Positions 10,431 to 22,607 of a stretch of 64,000 bases of DNA are shown in pieces. The notes beneath the pieces were generated by a model. It was not told the origin of the DNA. It did not search any database and saw nothing but the letters and a program-made list of their open reading frames with translations. The stretch covers positions 5,847,312-5,911,311 of the forward strand of contig NW_023601322.1 of the NCBI RefSeq assembly GCF_014898055.3, written 5' to 3'. The stretch is from Talpa occidentalis. Its lineage: Eukaryota; Chordata; Mammalia; Eulipotyphla; Talpidae. Both the position numbers and the translations under genes were made by a program. Numbering within the stretch: the stretch's first letter is position 1; each line of letters begins with the position of its first letter.

Positions 10431-11596
10431 ATTAATTGAACTCCCAACAGAAGGCTCTGGGAGAGTGTGCTGAATTGACCAAGACTGGACTCTGTTGATC
10501 ACTGATTAAAAAGATTTGGGAGTAAATAATCTGCTGAGCCATGCATTTAGTTGAATTATGTGTTTCATTTTCACAGTGTTGCATTATTCAAGAGAAGAAT
10601 AGATTATGCTACAGAAAATTATGAGTGACATGTTAGATTAAATTGTAATTACATAAATATTCCATCATGGTCAATATGCAGTGGTGTTCAGTGCTCATCA
10701 GCAAAATATTTTCTAAAAATCTGATTAGTCAGAATGGGTGACTTAATCAGTTGGACTTGAGAGCAATTACTGTCTGTCCTGTTTTTGACAGATGTTTTGA
10801 TGGTTTCGGGCTATCCGAAAATTGCCTTGTAAGAAACCAGCCGAAATTCCACCATGCTCCAGTATATTAAAATGAAGGACAAAATTGTTTTACTCAAAGA
10901 TGATTTGTTTTAGGAGATAAGGCTCTATTTGTGGTATAGTTGCACAGTGTAATCAAGTATATTAATATGTAGGATTATTCACTAGAAATTGAGACAAATA
11001 GAATGCTGGTTGGTAATATAGTCATAAAGACTTTAATTCTTTCTAAATTTATTTGAAAATGGCATCAGCAGATCCAAAACCTGCTTCTCTTTCCATAGGT
11101 TAACAGCAATTACAATAGCTCTTCTCCAATCTTCATTAATGCACTGCAGTGAAACTCCAAGACTTTCCTTTAACTTGTCATGTAACTCACTTTTAGAGAG
11201 TTTTTATATTTAATTAATATATATATATATCCTCACCTTTTTAATTTTTTAGAATTTGTTCTCTTCCATTGGACTATTCTCTATGCTTTTGTAAACAATT
11301 TCTTTACTCAGTTTTATTTATTTGATGTGTAGATGCTACTTAAAAGATGCTCAACATCTCATTCTGATTGTCTTTATATATTTGCCTCTTTTTCTCTCTC
11401 TCCCAGAAAAAAATGGAAAGAATATACATATATTAAGATGAAATCAGATGGAGAGACTTAATCAAGAACAAGTCTATACAAAACCATACTATAGAAATTA
11501 TTAGAGTCTCATGATGAACTATTCAAATGATCACTGTTGGAGAGCCAAGATAGGAAAAAATGGTGAATCTTAGGAAATAAAAGCTGAATCCACTAG
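10431..11596. other. AT-rich DNA with candidate conserved block
   Basis: 10540-10880 is non-repetitive and rich in homeodomain-like words (GTAATTACAT, CTTAATCAG, TTTTGACAGATG), so it is a candidate conserved element. A TA run lies at about 11217-11231. The rest is unassigned. Confidence 0.3.
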
Positions 11597-11604
11597 AAGA
11601 CTGT

Positions 11605-11880
11605 TTTTTTTTTTTTAAGATTTATTTCTTTATGCATACAAGAACTGGGGTACACTCCTGAGGTGTGGGGAGGGGGTGAGAGGATTCACCAGAGACAGAG
11701 TGGGGAGCAGAATAGGCAGATTGACTGAAATACACTGCTGAGGGGAGCAGCGGGGAGACAGGAGAGGTCTGCTGCACACTGTGGGTCACCTTCCTGGCCG
11801 GGGATCGAACTCATGCTACAGTGGTTGCCGATAGCTCCATAATGCTGCATCTTAACTCCTTGCACCACTAGGGAGGCCCC
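11605..11880 (-). mobile_element. tRNA-derived SINE (subfamily A), minus
   Basis: T tract, AAGATTTATTTCTTTATGCA, body, B box in antisense (GGGGATCGAAC near 11800) and head CCACTAGGGAGGCCCC. A short target-site duplication AAGACTGT lies at 11597-11604 and 11881-11888. Confidence 0.93.
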
Positions 11881-11888
11881 AAGACTGT

Positions 11889-13555
11889 CTTATGCAGACT
11901 AGAAATCTTTGTAAGCAGTGACATAAAAAATGAAAAACTAGAAATAAACACACACTGAATCAATGATAGTAAGACTCAGCATCTAAAAAATATAATCATG
12001 TCATCTGAGTTCATTTCTAGCATTCCAACTTATTTTTAGGTGTCAGATGGAGACAGGCAGGGAAACAAAGCACATTTGTGACTTTGAAACCAGTAGCAGA
12101 CAGGTTCTGTTGGGGTGCGCTTGCTCTACCAAAGAGGAAACTTGTTGGCAGGGAGGGAAATTCTCATCCTCACAGGCCGTGATGACTGGCCCACAGTTGT
12201 CCCTACACATGCAGGAGAGGAGCAAATCTCACGAGCAGAGACATTCTCCTGAATCTAGAATAAAAGAAGCAGAAAGAAGACCACAGTGTCTACCTGATAC
12301 CTTCACTAGAGAAGAGATATTGAAACAATCATATTTGACTCTGCTTAAAATGTTTCAATATAGAGAAAATTGCTTTTAAAATATCCCATAAATTCAGTTA
12401 GATCTCTTCTCACTACTCACTGTGCTCACTGGTGATGAAAAATTCGCTTAATGCAGTCCTCAAATATCGGCTCTAAAGAATAAGACGTGACTCTTATGTT
12501 GTTTTTAAAATGTTAATTAATCTAAAGAAAAATTACCCACAATATGAGAGTGTAGGTTGAAATGTTTCTTCAGCATTCAAAATATACAAAATAAAAACCT
12601 AAAAGAATCTGAAAGTACAAAAAGATAAAAATAACATTTATCATATAATGCTTCACTATCAAAATATCCTTAATTTAAAAAAAATAAATGACGTGCTATT
12701 TATTGGAGCTCTGAAGCAAACAAAACATGCTTTTTACATCATATGTGATTCAAAATTGAGATGTCTAGAAATAGTTGAAAGAAAAATGAAGAAATATTTC
12801 CATTAAGAAATAATTTAGGGAAATTTAAAATCCTATCCAAGTAAGCATTTTTAGCATTGAAGAAATAGCTTCTTCCAAGTAACCAAATTATGAGCACTTC
12901 ACTTACTAAAGCTTCACTTTCCTCCTCTACAATTACCAGGGCAAATAAAAACAGTATTCACACAGACTCAACTGAAAAGATAAACAACCAACCAAAATCC
13001 ATTAGCTACATGAGGGGAAAATAAATACCACAAAACAACACACAAATATCAACAACTGAAAGAACAAACACCTGGGGGGAAAGGCTGGAACACAGAGATC
13101 ATTCTTAAGTGCTTTGCAATATACTTCCAAAGACTTGGTGACTGTCCTGAGGTGTTAAACAGAAGATGTCATTAGAGGACAGCTGAGAGCAGAGTACAGA
13201 CAAGTTACAGCTTGGAAAGGCTGTACTGTGAAGAGATCAATTCTCTCTAAATAAACTAATTAACATCAACCAACCAAAAGATTTGAGAGCTAACTCAATA
13301 AGCTTATAATAAAATTCACCTGCAAGATATGAGCATGGATAATTATGACAGTTTTCTAGATCAAAACTAATGAAAGGTGTTATCTGTGGGATAACCATAA
13401 ATTAAAACATTGTTTTGTTCCTAAGTAACTAAACAAACCAATGCAAATACCTAGAACAACATACAGGGAAAGAGATTTTCAGAATATATGTAAATACAGA
13501 AGAAGGTGTTAAGTATTAGCAAACAATAAAATAGAGATTTTAATGGTATTTCACA
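11889..13555. other. Unassigned A-rich DNA
   Basis: No gene or confident repeat. The 110-codon plus-strand frame at 12047-12379 has no recognisable domain. Weak L1-like words occur in the second half, which may belong to the old L1 that follows. Confidence 0.45.
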
Positions 13556-13559
13556 AAGT

Positions 13560-14110
13560 ATGAATCATAAATAATTCAAATGTAAGAAATGCTTAACACC
13601 AGTCACTGATGCTTAGGAAAGCATGAATTGAATTGTCAAACATGAAAACATATTAAGAATGTTCATTGTTAGTAAAGCAAAGTGAAATATGAAAACATAT
13701 TAAGAATGTTCATTGTTAGTAAAGTTAGTAATTTTGTGGAATTATAAACTGTCAATAACTTTTTGAAGAGAATACGACTGTCTGTTAAAATATAAACATA
13801 GATAATCTCTGGAATTAGCAAGTCCATCTAGAAATCTCTACTCCAGAAAGTCTTGTCCTTGTCTCAGAGATCTGTATTTAGATGTGTTAACAGGCAACAT
13901 CCAAAAACAAGAAACAAATATCCATCTCTATATGAGTGATTAAATAAATGATGTTATTAAGTATTATATATATCCACACAGAGACATACATATAAATTAG
14001 TATTAAAATATTGTATTGACATGAAAATTTTCCAAGGCACATGTTTAAAGGGAAAAGTCAAGTGAGCAAATAAAGAATGTTTGTTGCAAAAGTATTTGCT
14101 TACGTACATT
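13560..14110 (+). mobile_element. Decayed L1M ORF2/3' relic with internal tandem duplication
   Basis: Ordered L1 landmarks: AAATGCTTAACACCAGTCAC, TGGAATTATAAACTGTCAATAAC, AGCAAGTCCATCTAGAAATCTC, AAACAAATATCCATCTCTATATGAGTGATTAAATAAATGATG. It contains a 36-nt direct duplication at 13642-13677 and 13689-13724 (identical, period 47). No coding frame survives. Confidence 0.65.
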
Positions 14111-14788
14111 TCTAAAAATGCAGGCAAATTCAGACTTAGCATCTCCCAACCTAATAGAAACGGATGTCCTCTCTACAAACTCTCAGGAATCTTAACTGAA
14201 AAGAGACATGAAAATAGGCAATTACTGTGTCTCTGTGAAGAGAATAAATTGCATTTAATATAGGTGACAGGATAATGCTTGAAACAGTTTTCAAGAAAAC
14301 AGGTCATATGCTACTATTGTAAACTAAAAACTAATGACATATTAAGTGCAGTCTTGTCACAATCCATTTTATTTTAACATAGAATCTGGAGAGTTCAGAG
14401 AGATGCTTACGAAACATAAATATTAGACCACGGGTTTACCTGTTGAACTTTTCTTCCTTGAGACAAACAAGGAATGTTTCCTAAATTTATGAAGGGGGAG
14501 GAGTTTTTGTGTTTCAGAAAGGATGTATAAAGGGTGTTGGGAATGAATGAATGAATATTTACTTCTTTCCAGACAATTCTTTTCACTTCCTGCAAGTCTA
14601 TCCTATTTTGTTGGCTGCAAACTTGACCTTTCACCCAGTTAATGAAGAACAATTTTGCAGCATTTTACATGGACAGGCTCTCAAGATCTTTTTATTTATC
14701 CGTCTTGCTAGGTCATCAGTTATCTAACACAAGTTCTCATTCAGTTACATAACTGGTTTCTTGTCAGTCATCCAGAAAACCCGTACTT
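14111..14788. other. Unassigned spacer
   Basis: No recognised gene or repeat. Minus-strand frame 14407-14652 (81 codons) has no recognisable domain. Confidence 0.45.
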
Positions 14789-14805
14789 TGATTAAGAGGT
14801 TTTTA

Positions 14806-15615
14806 TTTATTTATTTATTTATTTATTTTTTAATTTTTATTTTTTTATTTTTTTTTAATAATAAATTTTATTTTTATATTCCCCCATACAATTGCAAACG
14901 CCCCATTCTGACCCCAATCCTTCCCCTCCAACCCCCCACCCCCCAAAAAGTGTCTCTGGTTCATAGTTTTTTGTTGATTTTGATTTTTACTTTCTTATAG
15001 TTATTCATTTTCCTGGTCCCTTATTTAAGTTTTCTAGATTCCTGCTATGAGTGAGACCATCCAGTATTTTTCTTTTTCTTTTTGGCTTATTTCGCTGAGC
15101 ATGATCCCTTCCAGCGCCATCCATGTTGCTGCAAATTGCATGTGTTTATCTGTTTTGAATGCTGAGTAATATTCCATGGAGTATATGGACCACATCTTCT
15201 TGACCCAGTCATCTATTTTTGGGCATTTGGGCTGTTTCCAAAGCTTAGCTATTGTAAACAGTGCTGCTATAAACATAGGGGTGCAGGTGCTCTTTGGAAT
15301 GGATATTTCTGTGTCCTTTGGGTAAATACCTAGGAGTGGAATTGCTGGATCCTATGGAAGCTCCATGTTTAGTAGGTCCAGAAATCTCCACACAGCTCTC
15401 CATAGTGGTTGGACCAGTTTGCACTCCCACCAGCAGTGCAGGAGAGTTCCTTTTTCTCCACACCCTCGCCAACATTTGTTGTTGCTAGTTTTTTTAATAT
15501 GTGCCATTCTCACTGGTGTGAGATGGTATCTCATGGTAGTTTTGATTTGCATTTCCCTGATTGCAAGTGATGTTGAACATTTTTTCATATGTCTGTTGGC
15601 CATTTGCATTTCCTC
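14806..15615 (-). mobile_element. Young 5'-truncated L1 with ORF2 C-terminus
   Basis: Minus-strand L1 of about 0.8 kb. The ORF2 C-terminal region is readable in one frame from 15615 to 15034: [20 protein letters not shown], then PMFIAALFTIAKLWKQPKCP, MWSIYSMEYYSAF and the end SLIAGI. One in-frame TAG at 15352-15354 interrupts it just after MELP. The reverse transcriptase and endonuclease domains are absent, so it cannot function. About 190 bp of 3'UTR is followed by an A-rich tail decayed to (AAAT)n. An exact 16-bp target-site duplication GATTAAGAGGTTTTTA lies at 14790-14805 and 15616-15631. Confidence 0.97.
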
Positions 15616-15631
15616 GATTAAGAGGTTTTTA

Positions 15632-16135
15632 AAGATGAAATGAGGAGGCTTGCATGAAAATTGTGAAATAGAAGCAACAAGAATCATAAGAATGAAAAGA
15701 TGAGAGAAGCTGGAGGAGGGAGAAAGTAGGAGAAGGAGGGAATCTATTAATTTTATGCTTGTCATATATTTTAGTTCTCCTAAGGCCCAAATAAATAGCT
15801 ACTTTTATTTTATAGATAAAGAAAGCCTTGCCTAGAGATGTTAATAAAAGTAAATATGGTTTGCAACGAAACATATGCCAGACTCTAATATCTAATAATT
15901 TGGATATAACGTCAGCATAAATATTCAGACATTGTGCCCAGAGTATAGAAGTTATTCGGAGCGAAGCAAAATTTCTTCTTGCTTGACAAATTATATCTCA
16001 CAGGCAGAGAAAATCCACCTATCCACAGCAGAAGAAAAGACAAATGACAGAAGTCGGAGAAAGGGAAACTTCCTTTTTCCATAATATAAGGAATAATGTT
16101 ATGTTTAATTTTCCCTTACGTCTTGCTTTCCCATA
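15632..16135. other. Unassigned spacer
   Basis: A/G-rich from 15632 to 15750, then unremarkable. No gene seen. Confidence 0.45.
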
Positions 16136-16500
16136 TGAACTTACTCCCTTGAATTGCTGTGTTAATTATAAAGTTAAAAACTTTTGGGCAATCTATCCTA
16201 TAAATACTTGACAATGATTAAAATTTTATTGCATCAAGTTCATTAAGCAAATCCTATCGGACTGTGAGTTTATTGTCAATTTTAACTTGTTCAAGTGTTT
16301 CAATTACAATTCCATTTTAAGCTGTAATAAGGAGGTTGATAAATGACAATGGTTAACAACTGCTATTAAAACTACCCAGGGCAACACTCCATAAATGTAG
16401 AAACAATTAGAGTAACAAATGATAGTAGCAATATGCTATTATCTTTACATTATTCAGTTGATTTAGTGCAACATTTTAATTGTTATACCTGAAAAAATGT
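16136..16500. other. Candidate conserved AT-rich regulatory block
   Basis: Non-repetitive AT-rich DNA dense in homeodomain and SOX-like words: TTTCAATTACAATTCC, GACAATGG, AACAATTAG, TTTAATTGTTATACC. This resembles developmental enhancers in gene deserts. It is inference only. Confidence 0.25.
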
Positions 16501-16679
16501 TCCACTTGTTTTCATTGATTTGGGTCGCTGTTTTTTTTATCTGATTTTATATCCATTTTATCTGTGATGCAAAATAGAGTGAAGATTTGAGAAACAAAGA
16601 TCAAATCATGTGAGGTGTTGTGAGTCACTGACTTGGCAATTCTGATCAAGACAGTAAAGTTAAGATTTAAGGTGAACAT

Positions 16680-16954
16680 GGGCCTCCCTGGTGGCACAGG
16701 GTGAAAGTCTCAGCTCTATCAAGCTATGCACTGGAGTATGAGTTTGATCCCAGGCCAGCGAGCTACCCATATGGCGCAGCAGACCTCTCCTGTCTTGCCC
16801 ACTGCTCCCCTCAGCAGTATATTTCAGTCAGTCTGCCTGTTCTGTTCCCCATTCTGTCTCTGGTGAATCCTATCACTGCCCCTACCCCCTACACCTCTGG
16901 CCTATACCCCAGTTCTTGTTTGCGTAAATAAATAAAATAAATCTTTAAAAAAAA
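16680..16954 (+). mobile_element. tRNA-derived SINE (subfamily A), plus
   Basis: Head GGGCCTCCCTGGTGGCACAG, B-box-like GTTTGATCCC, canonical body, AATAAATAAAATAAATC tail and A tract. Target-site duplication AAGATTTAAGGT(G)AA lies at 16662-16676 and 16955-16968, with one base difference. Confidence 0.94.
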
Positions 16955-16968
16955 AAGATTTAAGGTAA

Positions 16969-17635
16969 GTAATTTGTTCTGTGAGAAACTGCAAACTTCA
17001 ACTAACAATGATTTTGCTTTTAATTTCTTCTTCTAACTTTCAAACATGTGAGTTAGGAAGAGATCACTTCAGTGCAAATTTGCTTTATAGCTCTTTCTTC
17101 AAAGTGCCTACTTGAAGGCACCTCTCTCTCATTCAGTCTTTTCAATTTCTCACAACTATAATTTGTTACTTGTTTTGCTTATCCAGGGAATTAGGTAAAA
17201 CATGAATGAACCTATAGTATCCTGGGTATTTATAATTAATTAAGAAAATGCTACTTAGCCATTGGCCACCCATTTATTTTATTCCTAAAGTTCTCACATG
17301 AATTCATTTATAAATATTTATAACTTGTTCAAAAACGATTAAACACCTTTCACACTGTTATATTCTCTGAGATTCAATCTAGTCGAATCACTAAAATGTT
17401 TTGAATGAGTCTGGTGTTTTCTTCAGAAGTTGTTCACTTTAATATATGTCTGCTGGGTTGAAGAATGACTTAAAATGTAGCCACTTTTTGAAACCTCATT
17501 TTTTTTTGAAATAGTGATATAAATTCAAGAAAGACTTCTAGGAAAGGATTCTTATAACAGGATAGAACACTATATATCAAGTAATAAGTATTAAATGGAG
17601 AAAATTTACATTTTTATTTTTTGAAGAAAATTCTT
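16969..17635. other. Unassigned AT-rich DNA
   Basis: No gene or repeat recognised. Confidence 0.45.
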
Positions 17636-17649
17636 CCCTGGTACTTAAG

Positions 17650-17740
17650 TTTTTTTTTTTTTTTTTTTTTTTTTAGAAAAAGAAAAAGTTTATTGAGGAG
17701 AAAAAGAACAGAAATAAAGTGGGACTCCCAGGCCAGGGAA
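17650..17740 (-). pseudogene. Short 3'-end retrocopy with poly(A) tail
   Basis: A T tract (17650-17674) and a 66-bp body lie between an 18-bp target-site duplication CCCTGGTACTTAAGTTTT at 17636-17653 and 17741-17758. Read on the minus strand, the body carries AATAAA (17694-17689) 15 nt before the poly(A). That is the expected layout of the 3' end of an L1-mobilised polyadenylated transcript. It is severely 5' truncated and the parent gene is not recognised. It resembles neither the local SINE nor L1. Confidence 0.85.
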
Positions 17741-17758
17741 CCCTGGTACTTAAGTTTT

Positions 17759-19400
17759 AAACTAAGAGTTTAAAAGCTTTAAAATTCTGTTGGGGTCTGT
17801 AATTCACTTTCCTAAAATATATCAATGAAAGAATATGAATATTTTGTTACAAAGATGTGGGGCAGAAATAGTGCAATACCCTTAGAAGATTTAATACAAA
17901 AACATCTCCTTGGAATACTGGAAGCAATTCTAAAACACATTTTAAGAATCTTAACAAAATTCCCCAGTATCTTTTAATATCATGGACAATCTTGTGAAGC
18001 TTGCTGAAGCTGGAATAATGCTTAAAATTATCCAAAATCTAACAGCTATTTTGTGGGAGGAGGTTAGAAACCTTTATTTACTTAAATCATATTGTGGCTT
18101 TTCATACTTTAAATAACTCCCACAATCAGTAATTTGGTACCTCAGTTCACAAACCATCCAAGAAGGCTGAAAGCATTGTGGAGCTTAAATTGTTTGGGAT
18201 TTATCATCCTGAGATAAACTCCAAACAGCTGTGGTTTCAATTGTATACAAATTCTACCTCATCTGTGTACTTTCTTTACCTAGTATTCCGTATTATACTG
18301 TCTATGGAATTTTAAAACTTCTCTTGTAACATTATATATGTCACACTAACGCTCAGTGTGTGTCCTTACTTCAAGAGTAATGAATAAGACAAGTTATTCC
18401 TAACTTAAAAATAAGTAGCTTCAGAATATAGACAAAATGAAGGCATTATGAGGGCTGTTAAAATTTTACAAAAGGCACCATATTGTAAGATAAATTACGA
18501 ATTCCCTGTTTAGATCAGGAATAAAATTAATCAGAGATTTTCAATATGATTTTGGAGTTCTAGCTAATGCATTAAAGTAAGACAATTAAATGTTTAGCAA
18601 AATAAATTTAGTTGCATTTCATGATTATAAAGATAGAGAAGAATTTGCTACAAACATATAATGAGCCAGGTATTTGTAATGTGCTTGAAGACTGGATGCA
18701 TATATAGAAATCAATAGCTTTAATACTTTACAAGGAATCATTGTGAATTTCAAAGGGAAAGTATATATTTAATGAAAAATGGAAAATATGTTCAAAATAG
18801 GTGTAAAAAGATGAGAAGTTGCTTACTTTGCATGATATTGAAGTGCATTATGAGTGACTGAGATAAAATAATATGGTATTAAGAAAATTGAACGGGATAG
18901 CACCTAGGAAGTGATCTAAATACAGAATTTAGATATTATGTAGGAAAAGTATTCCTTCAATTCAGTGATAAAGTTATTTAATAAAGAGTGTGGTTCAAAG
19001 TGGCTGCTCAAAGAAAAGCAACAGAAACAACCATTCACCTTACAGAATATGAACAATATGTTTCATGTGGATTACAGACTAATGGTAGAAATTTTAAAAT
19101 CAAATTGTTAAAAGAAGATTAACAGGATGTTTGTATCATATTGTGGTTGGTGGTGGTTCTAAGCTCATCAGAGAATAGAGTTGTCATAAAGGGAAAAAAT
19201 AGAGCTTAAATGCAAATTAGTACATATGCAAAGTATTTATTATCTGATATGCTTACTTAGATTAATACATAAACAACTATGTTCTCTTTAATTCTCAATA
19301 TAAACTTGATGCCGTGTTACGACATTCCTTACAGGGTTCTAGGTATAAGTGCTAACATCCTTAATTCGCAATCCAGTCTAATATTTCTTAGATAATTTCC
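17759..19400. other. Unassigned unique AT-rich DNA
   Basis: No repeats or genes recognised. The longest frame (17847-18035, minus, 62 codons) is not gene-like. Confidence 0.45.
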
Positions 19401-21444
19401 TGAGTTTTAAGGACTGTTATCATTTTCCTTTGATATAATGTCAGTAAATAAATGGTGTTCCTGTCTAAGCCTTGATTTGACATACACAAATCCACCACAT
19501 CTTTCGATAGCATCCTCCTTATTAACTACCATGAGGTCCCTGGCAAACAACCTTTTGTTGCATCAGAACAGCACCCACAAAAAATGCACACATGAAAAAT
19601 CCAGTTTTCTTATGATCTGGTCCTGGATAGTCTGAGCTATTTATCCCTTGGGGGTGCCTGTGCCAAGGTCCACCTAGAGCCCCCAGGGTTTCACTCATCC
19701 AAGCTGACATCACTGCAGCTATCACCTCCCCACTGAGCCAACAGCAGGTTCTACCATTAGGCAGCTCATATTCTCAGTAAGGAAAGAAATTGTCTTCACA
19801 TCAGCAATATGGTTTTTAGTGACAACTGCTATCAGTAATCACACTTAAAAAAACTTTTTCTTATCATTATAATCATAGCTGGGACTCTATCAAACAAGGC
19901 ATGCTAAGGCAGGAAGATGACTTATCGACGATCACAGCATCCTGGTCTACACTAGCAGGTTGATATTAGAATTCTATCTTAGCATTTAATTTTATTGTTT
20001 ACCATATACCAATAGAGAATTTTGAGTAGGTTTTTCATTATGATCACCCATTCAACAAAAATAATGGTCATACGTGTTAGTGTATAGTTTTTCTTTTCTT
20101 CTTGTAAATTATGAAAACATTCAAGCTTTCTTGATTTGGTATCTAGTATCGCAATGGGAGTGATTTGGGCCAGAGAGTTCCTGTCTACAGTTCTCAATAT
20201 TTGGCTATTCCAATTACAAGGTAACTAACTAAGTCAGACTTCCAGTGTATACAGAAAGCTTTGCCATTTGCACCAGGATGCCTGGAAATATTGCCATCTG
20301 CTCTGGGTGATGCGATGCAAGCCAACAGGATTCTCTGCCCTAACCTTCATCACAGGACACTTTACAAAGCTGCAAAATAATTTTTTTAGCTGAATAGTGT
20401 ACTCTCATTTTTATGTTGTGATTATTTCTTTTTCTGTTAGTGGCTAAATTGGTTCTTCTCCAATATGAGTTAATCCTTGATTAACAGTGTATCGGCAAAA
20501 TTGAAGGTTTTAATCATACAAACCCCCCCTACAATGATTAGAGGTAACTTCTAATATTACCAGAAGCCACTTAAGTACATAAGCACATCAAAGGATTATA
20601 AATAGCTCTTAAATCACTTTGAAAAATATAAATAAACAGCTCTAGATAATTCAGTTATATTTAGATATTATTACCGCATCCCTCAATCTTTGCCATTATG
20701 CTTGGAAGGAGGAAGACATCCTCTTTCCTTCAAAGACCTGCTAATTGAATTTAAAAGAGGAAGTACAAACCTAACAAACATTGTTACATTACTTTATCTC
20801 TGCATAAATGAACCAAAATGTTTCTATTGAAAATGCAATATTCACTCAGCAAATCTCTAAAGATAGAGTCATCTCAAAAACTATCCAGCAGAGACAAAAT
20901 GTATTGATTGTAATTTTGAATTTTTTTTGAACTGTAAACAGGTTCATTCCTTTGGGTATGTTAAAAAAAAATGATTGAAGAGGTTAATAAGAACTTTTCA
21001 GGATTATCTTTGGGGGCTGCTGTCTACCAAATGCATTTTCTCTTCTTGAGCACAGCGCTGGACCACATCATCCAGCCTTCCTAGAAGCTAGGCATCATAT
21101 TTCCACACCCATATTTTCAACAATGGAATATCATTGCTTCCAGACAAAACCCACATATTTTCCCAAACTCCTGCCAACATTCTCTTTACTGCTTTGTGCA
21201 GGCTGGAACTGTCATGACTGCAGAAGCCTTAAAAATAATCAGTTGAAGACAGCAGAGACAACATGAACCTGAACCCCTGAAAGACCTGGTAGTGAAGACC
21301 CTCCTCCTGCATCTCCCCCTACCCCCAAAGCACCCACCAGGATTAATATACAAGCAAGAAAAAAACCCTTCAATTTCCTTTAAGATTTTGTATGTTTGAA
21401 ATGTACTTATTATAGCTGTTTATAATATATAATAAGCTATACTT
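19401..21444. other. Unassigned unique DNA
   Basis: No gene seen. 21010-21330 has higher complexity and could be an old unrecognised retroelement, but I cannot name one. Confidence 0.4.
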
Positions 21445-21453
21445 GTTATAGCT

Positions 21454-21901
21454 ATTTTTTAAAGTTTTATTTTATATATTTTTACTCATTTTTCATTTTT
21501 GCAACAATGTATGCATTTTCATCTTAGTTATAATCCCCATACAATTCCCACTCCCCTCCCCTACTGTGTCTCTGGTTTATAGTTGCTTGTTGATTTTGAT
21601 TTTTACTTTATTGTAATTAGTCTTTTACCTGGTCCCTTATTTAGGTTTTCTAAATTCCTGCTATGAGTGTGACCATCTGGTATTTTTCTTTTTCTTTCTG
21701 GCTTATTTCGCTGAGCGTGATCCCTTCCAGCTCCATCCATGTTGCTGCAAATGGCATGAGTTTATCTTTTTTGATGGCTGGGTAATATTCCATGGTGTAT
21801 ATGTACCACATCTTCTTGATCCAGTCATCTATTTTTGGGCATTTGGGTTATTTCCATACCTTAGCTATTGTAAGTTGTGCTGCTATAAACATAGGGGTGC
21901 A
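21454..21901 (-). mobile_element. Older 5'-truncated L1, minus
   Basis: Same ORF2 C-terminal region as the other L1 copies (antisense CTTCCAGCTCCATCCATGTT, TAATATTCCATGGTGTATAT, ATCTATTTTTGGGCATTTGG), but with a different 3'UTR and no long open frame. It is therefore an older subfamily. A target-site duplication GTTATAGCT lies at 21445-21453 and 21902-21910. Confidence 0.92.
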
Positions 21902-21910
21902 GTTATAGCT

Positions 21911-22349
21911 TTTTAAACATAAAGTTAATATCCACAATAACATCTGACCATTTCATCCAATCACGTTCAATAGTATACTGAGGTCCTTTAAGAGAGTGCC
22001 CAGCCCTGTGGAGTAAAACAGCTGCTGTGCAGGTTATCACCAGGAGGGCCAGTCTTGAGCTCAGACTGGGATCACTGTGGGAGTTAGGCTTGGCAGAGCC
22101 CCCCTCAGCAGGGTGCAACGAGGCCCTTTGAGTGTGACTGTCCTACAATACTCTCAGCAGAAATCAAGGGGGGAGCCCCAACTTCTGCTTCTGTTAGTCA
22201 CTTCCCCATACAATCACAGTTTCTCCTCTTCTGTCTTCTTTGGGGGCAGCAGGATTTATTTAATCATGCTCTTTGTGTTCATTTCACATACCAAAGTAAT
22301 CCCTGGTATCCTAGGACCCCTCTGACGCTGTGCATCAATTTTGATTGGG
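21911..22349. other. Unassigned spacer
   Basis: Moderately GC-rich (CAGAGCCCCCCTCAGCAGGG). No recognised gene. It ends at the inverted-duplication arm. Confidence 0.4.
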
Positions 22350-22552
22350 ACCCACTGGCACACAGGGCGCAGCAGACCTCTCCTGACTCGCCCACTGCTC
22401 CCCTCAGCAGTGGATTTCAGTAGATTTGCCTGTTCTGCTCCCCATTCTGTCTCTGGTGAATTCTCCCACCCTGCTACCTCCCACCCATGGCCCATACCCC
22501 AGGTCTTGTGTGCATAAAAAAATAAATCTTGGGGAAAAAAAAAAAAAAAAAA
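22350..22552 (+). mobile_element. tRNA-derived SINE, plus, 5' truncated (inverted-repeat arm A)
   Basis: Retains only the body and tail (GGCGCAGCAGACCTCTCCTG...GCATAAAAAAATAAATC). The tRNA-like head is missing. It shares an unusual variant, CTCCCACCCATGGCC, with the minus copy at 23189-23464 and no other copy in the window. The frames crossing it are SINE-derived. Confidence 0.88.
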
Positions 22553-22607
22553 CAACCAACACAGTTACAGCTGCCTTCCACCAGGCTGAGGGGTGGGGAG
22601 CACAGAC
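22350..22607 (+). repeat. Inverted duplication, arm A
   Basis: 258-bp arm made of the truncated SINE plus about 45 bp of 3' flank (ending GGGGTGGGGAGCACAGAC). It is the reverse complement, with moderate divergence, of 23135-23372. The match runs past the SINE poly(A) into the unique flank and stops at 22607. Confidence 0.85.

Noticed and set aside
15352..15765. 137-codon minus-strand frame
   Set aside because: It fuses unrelated flank and the target-site duplication to the L1 ORF2 C-terminus. It is not a gene.
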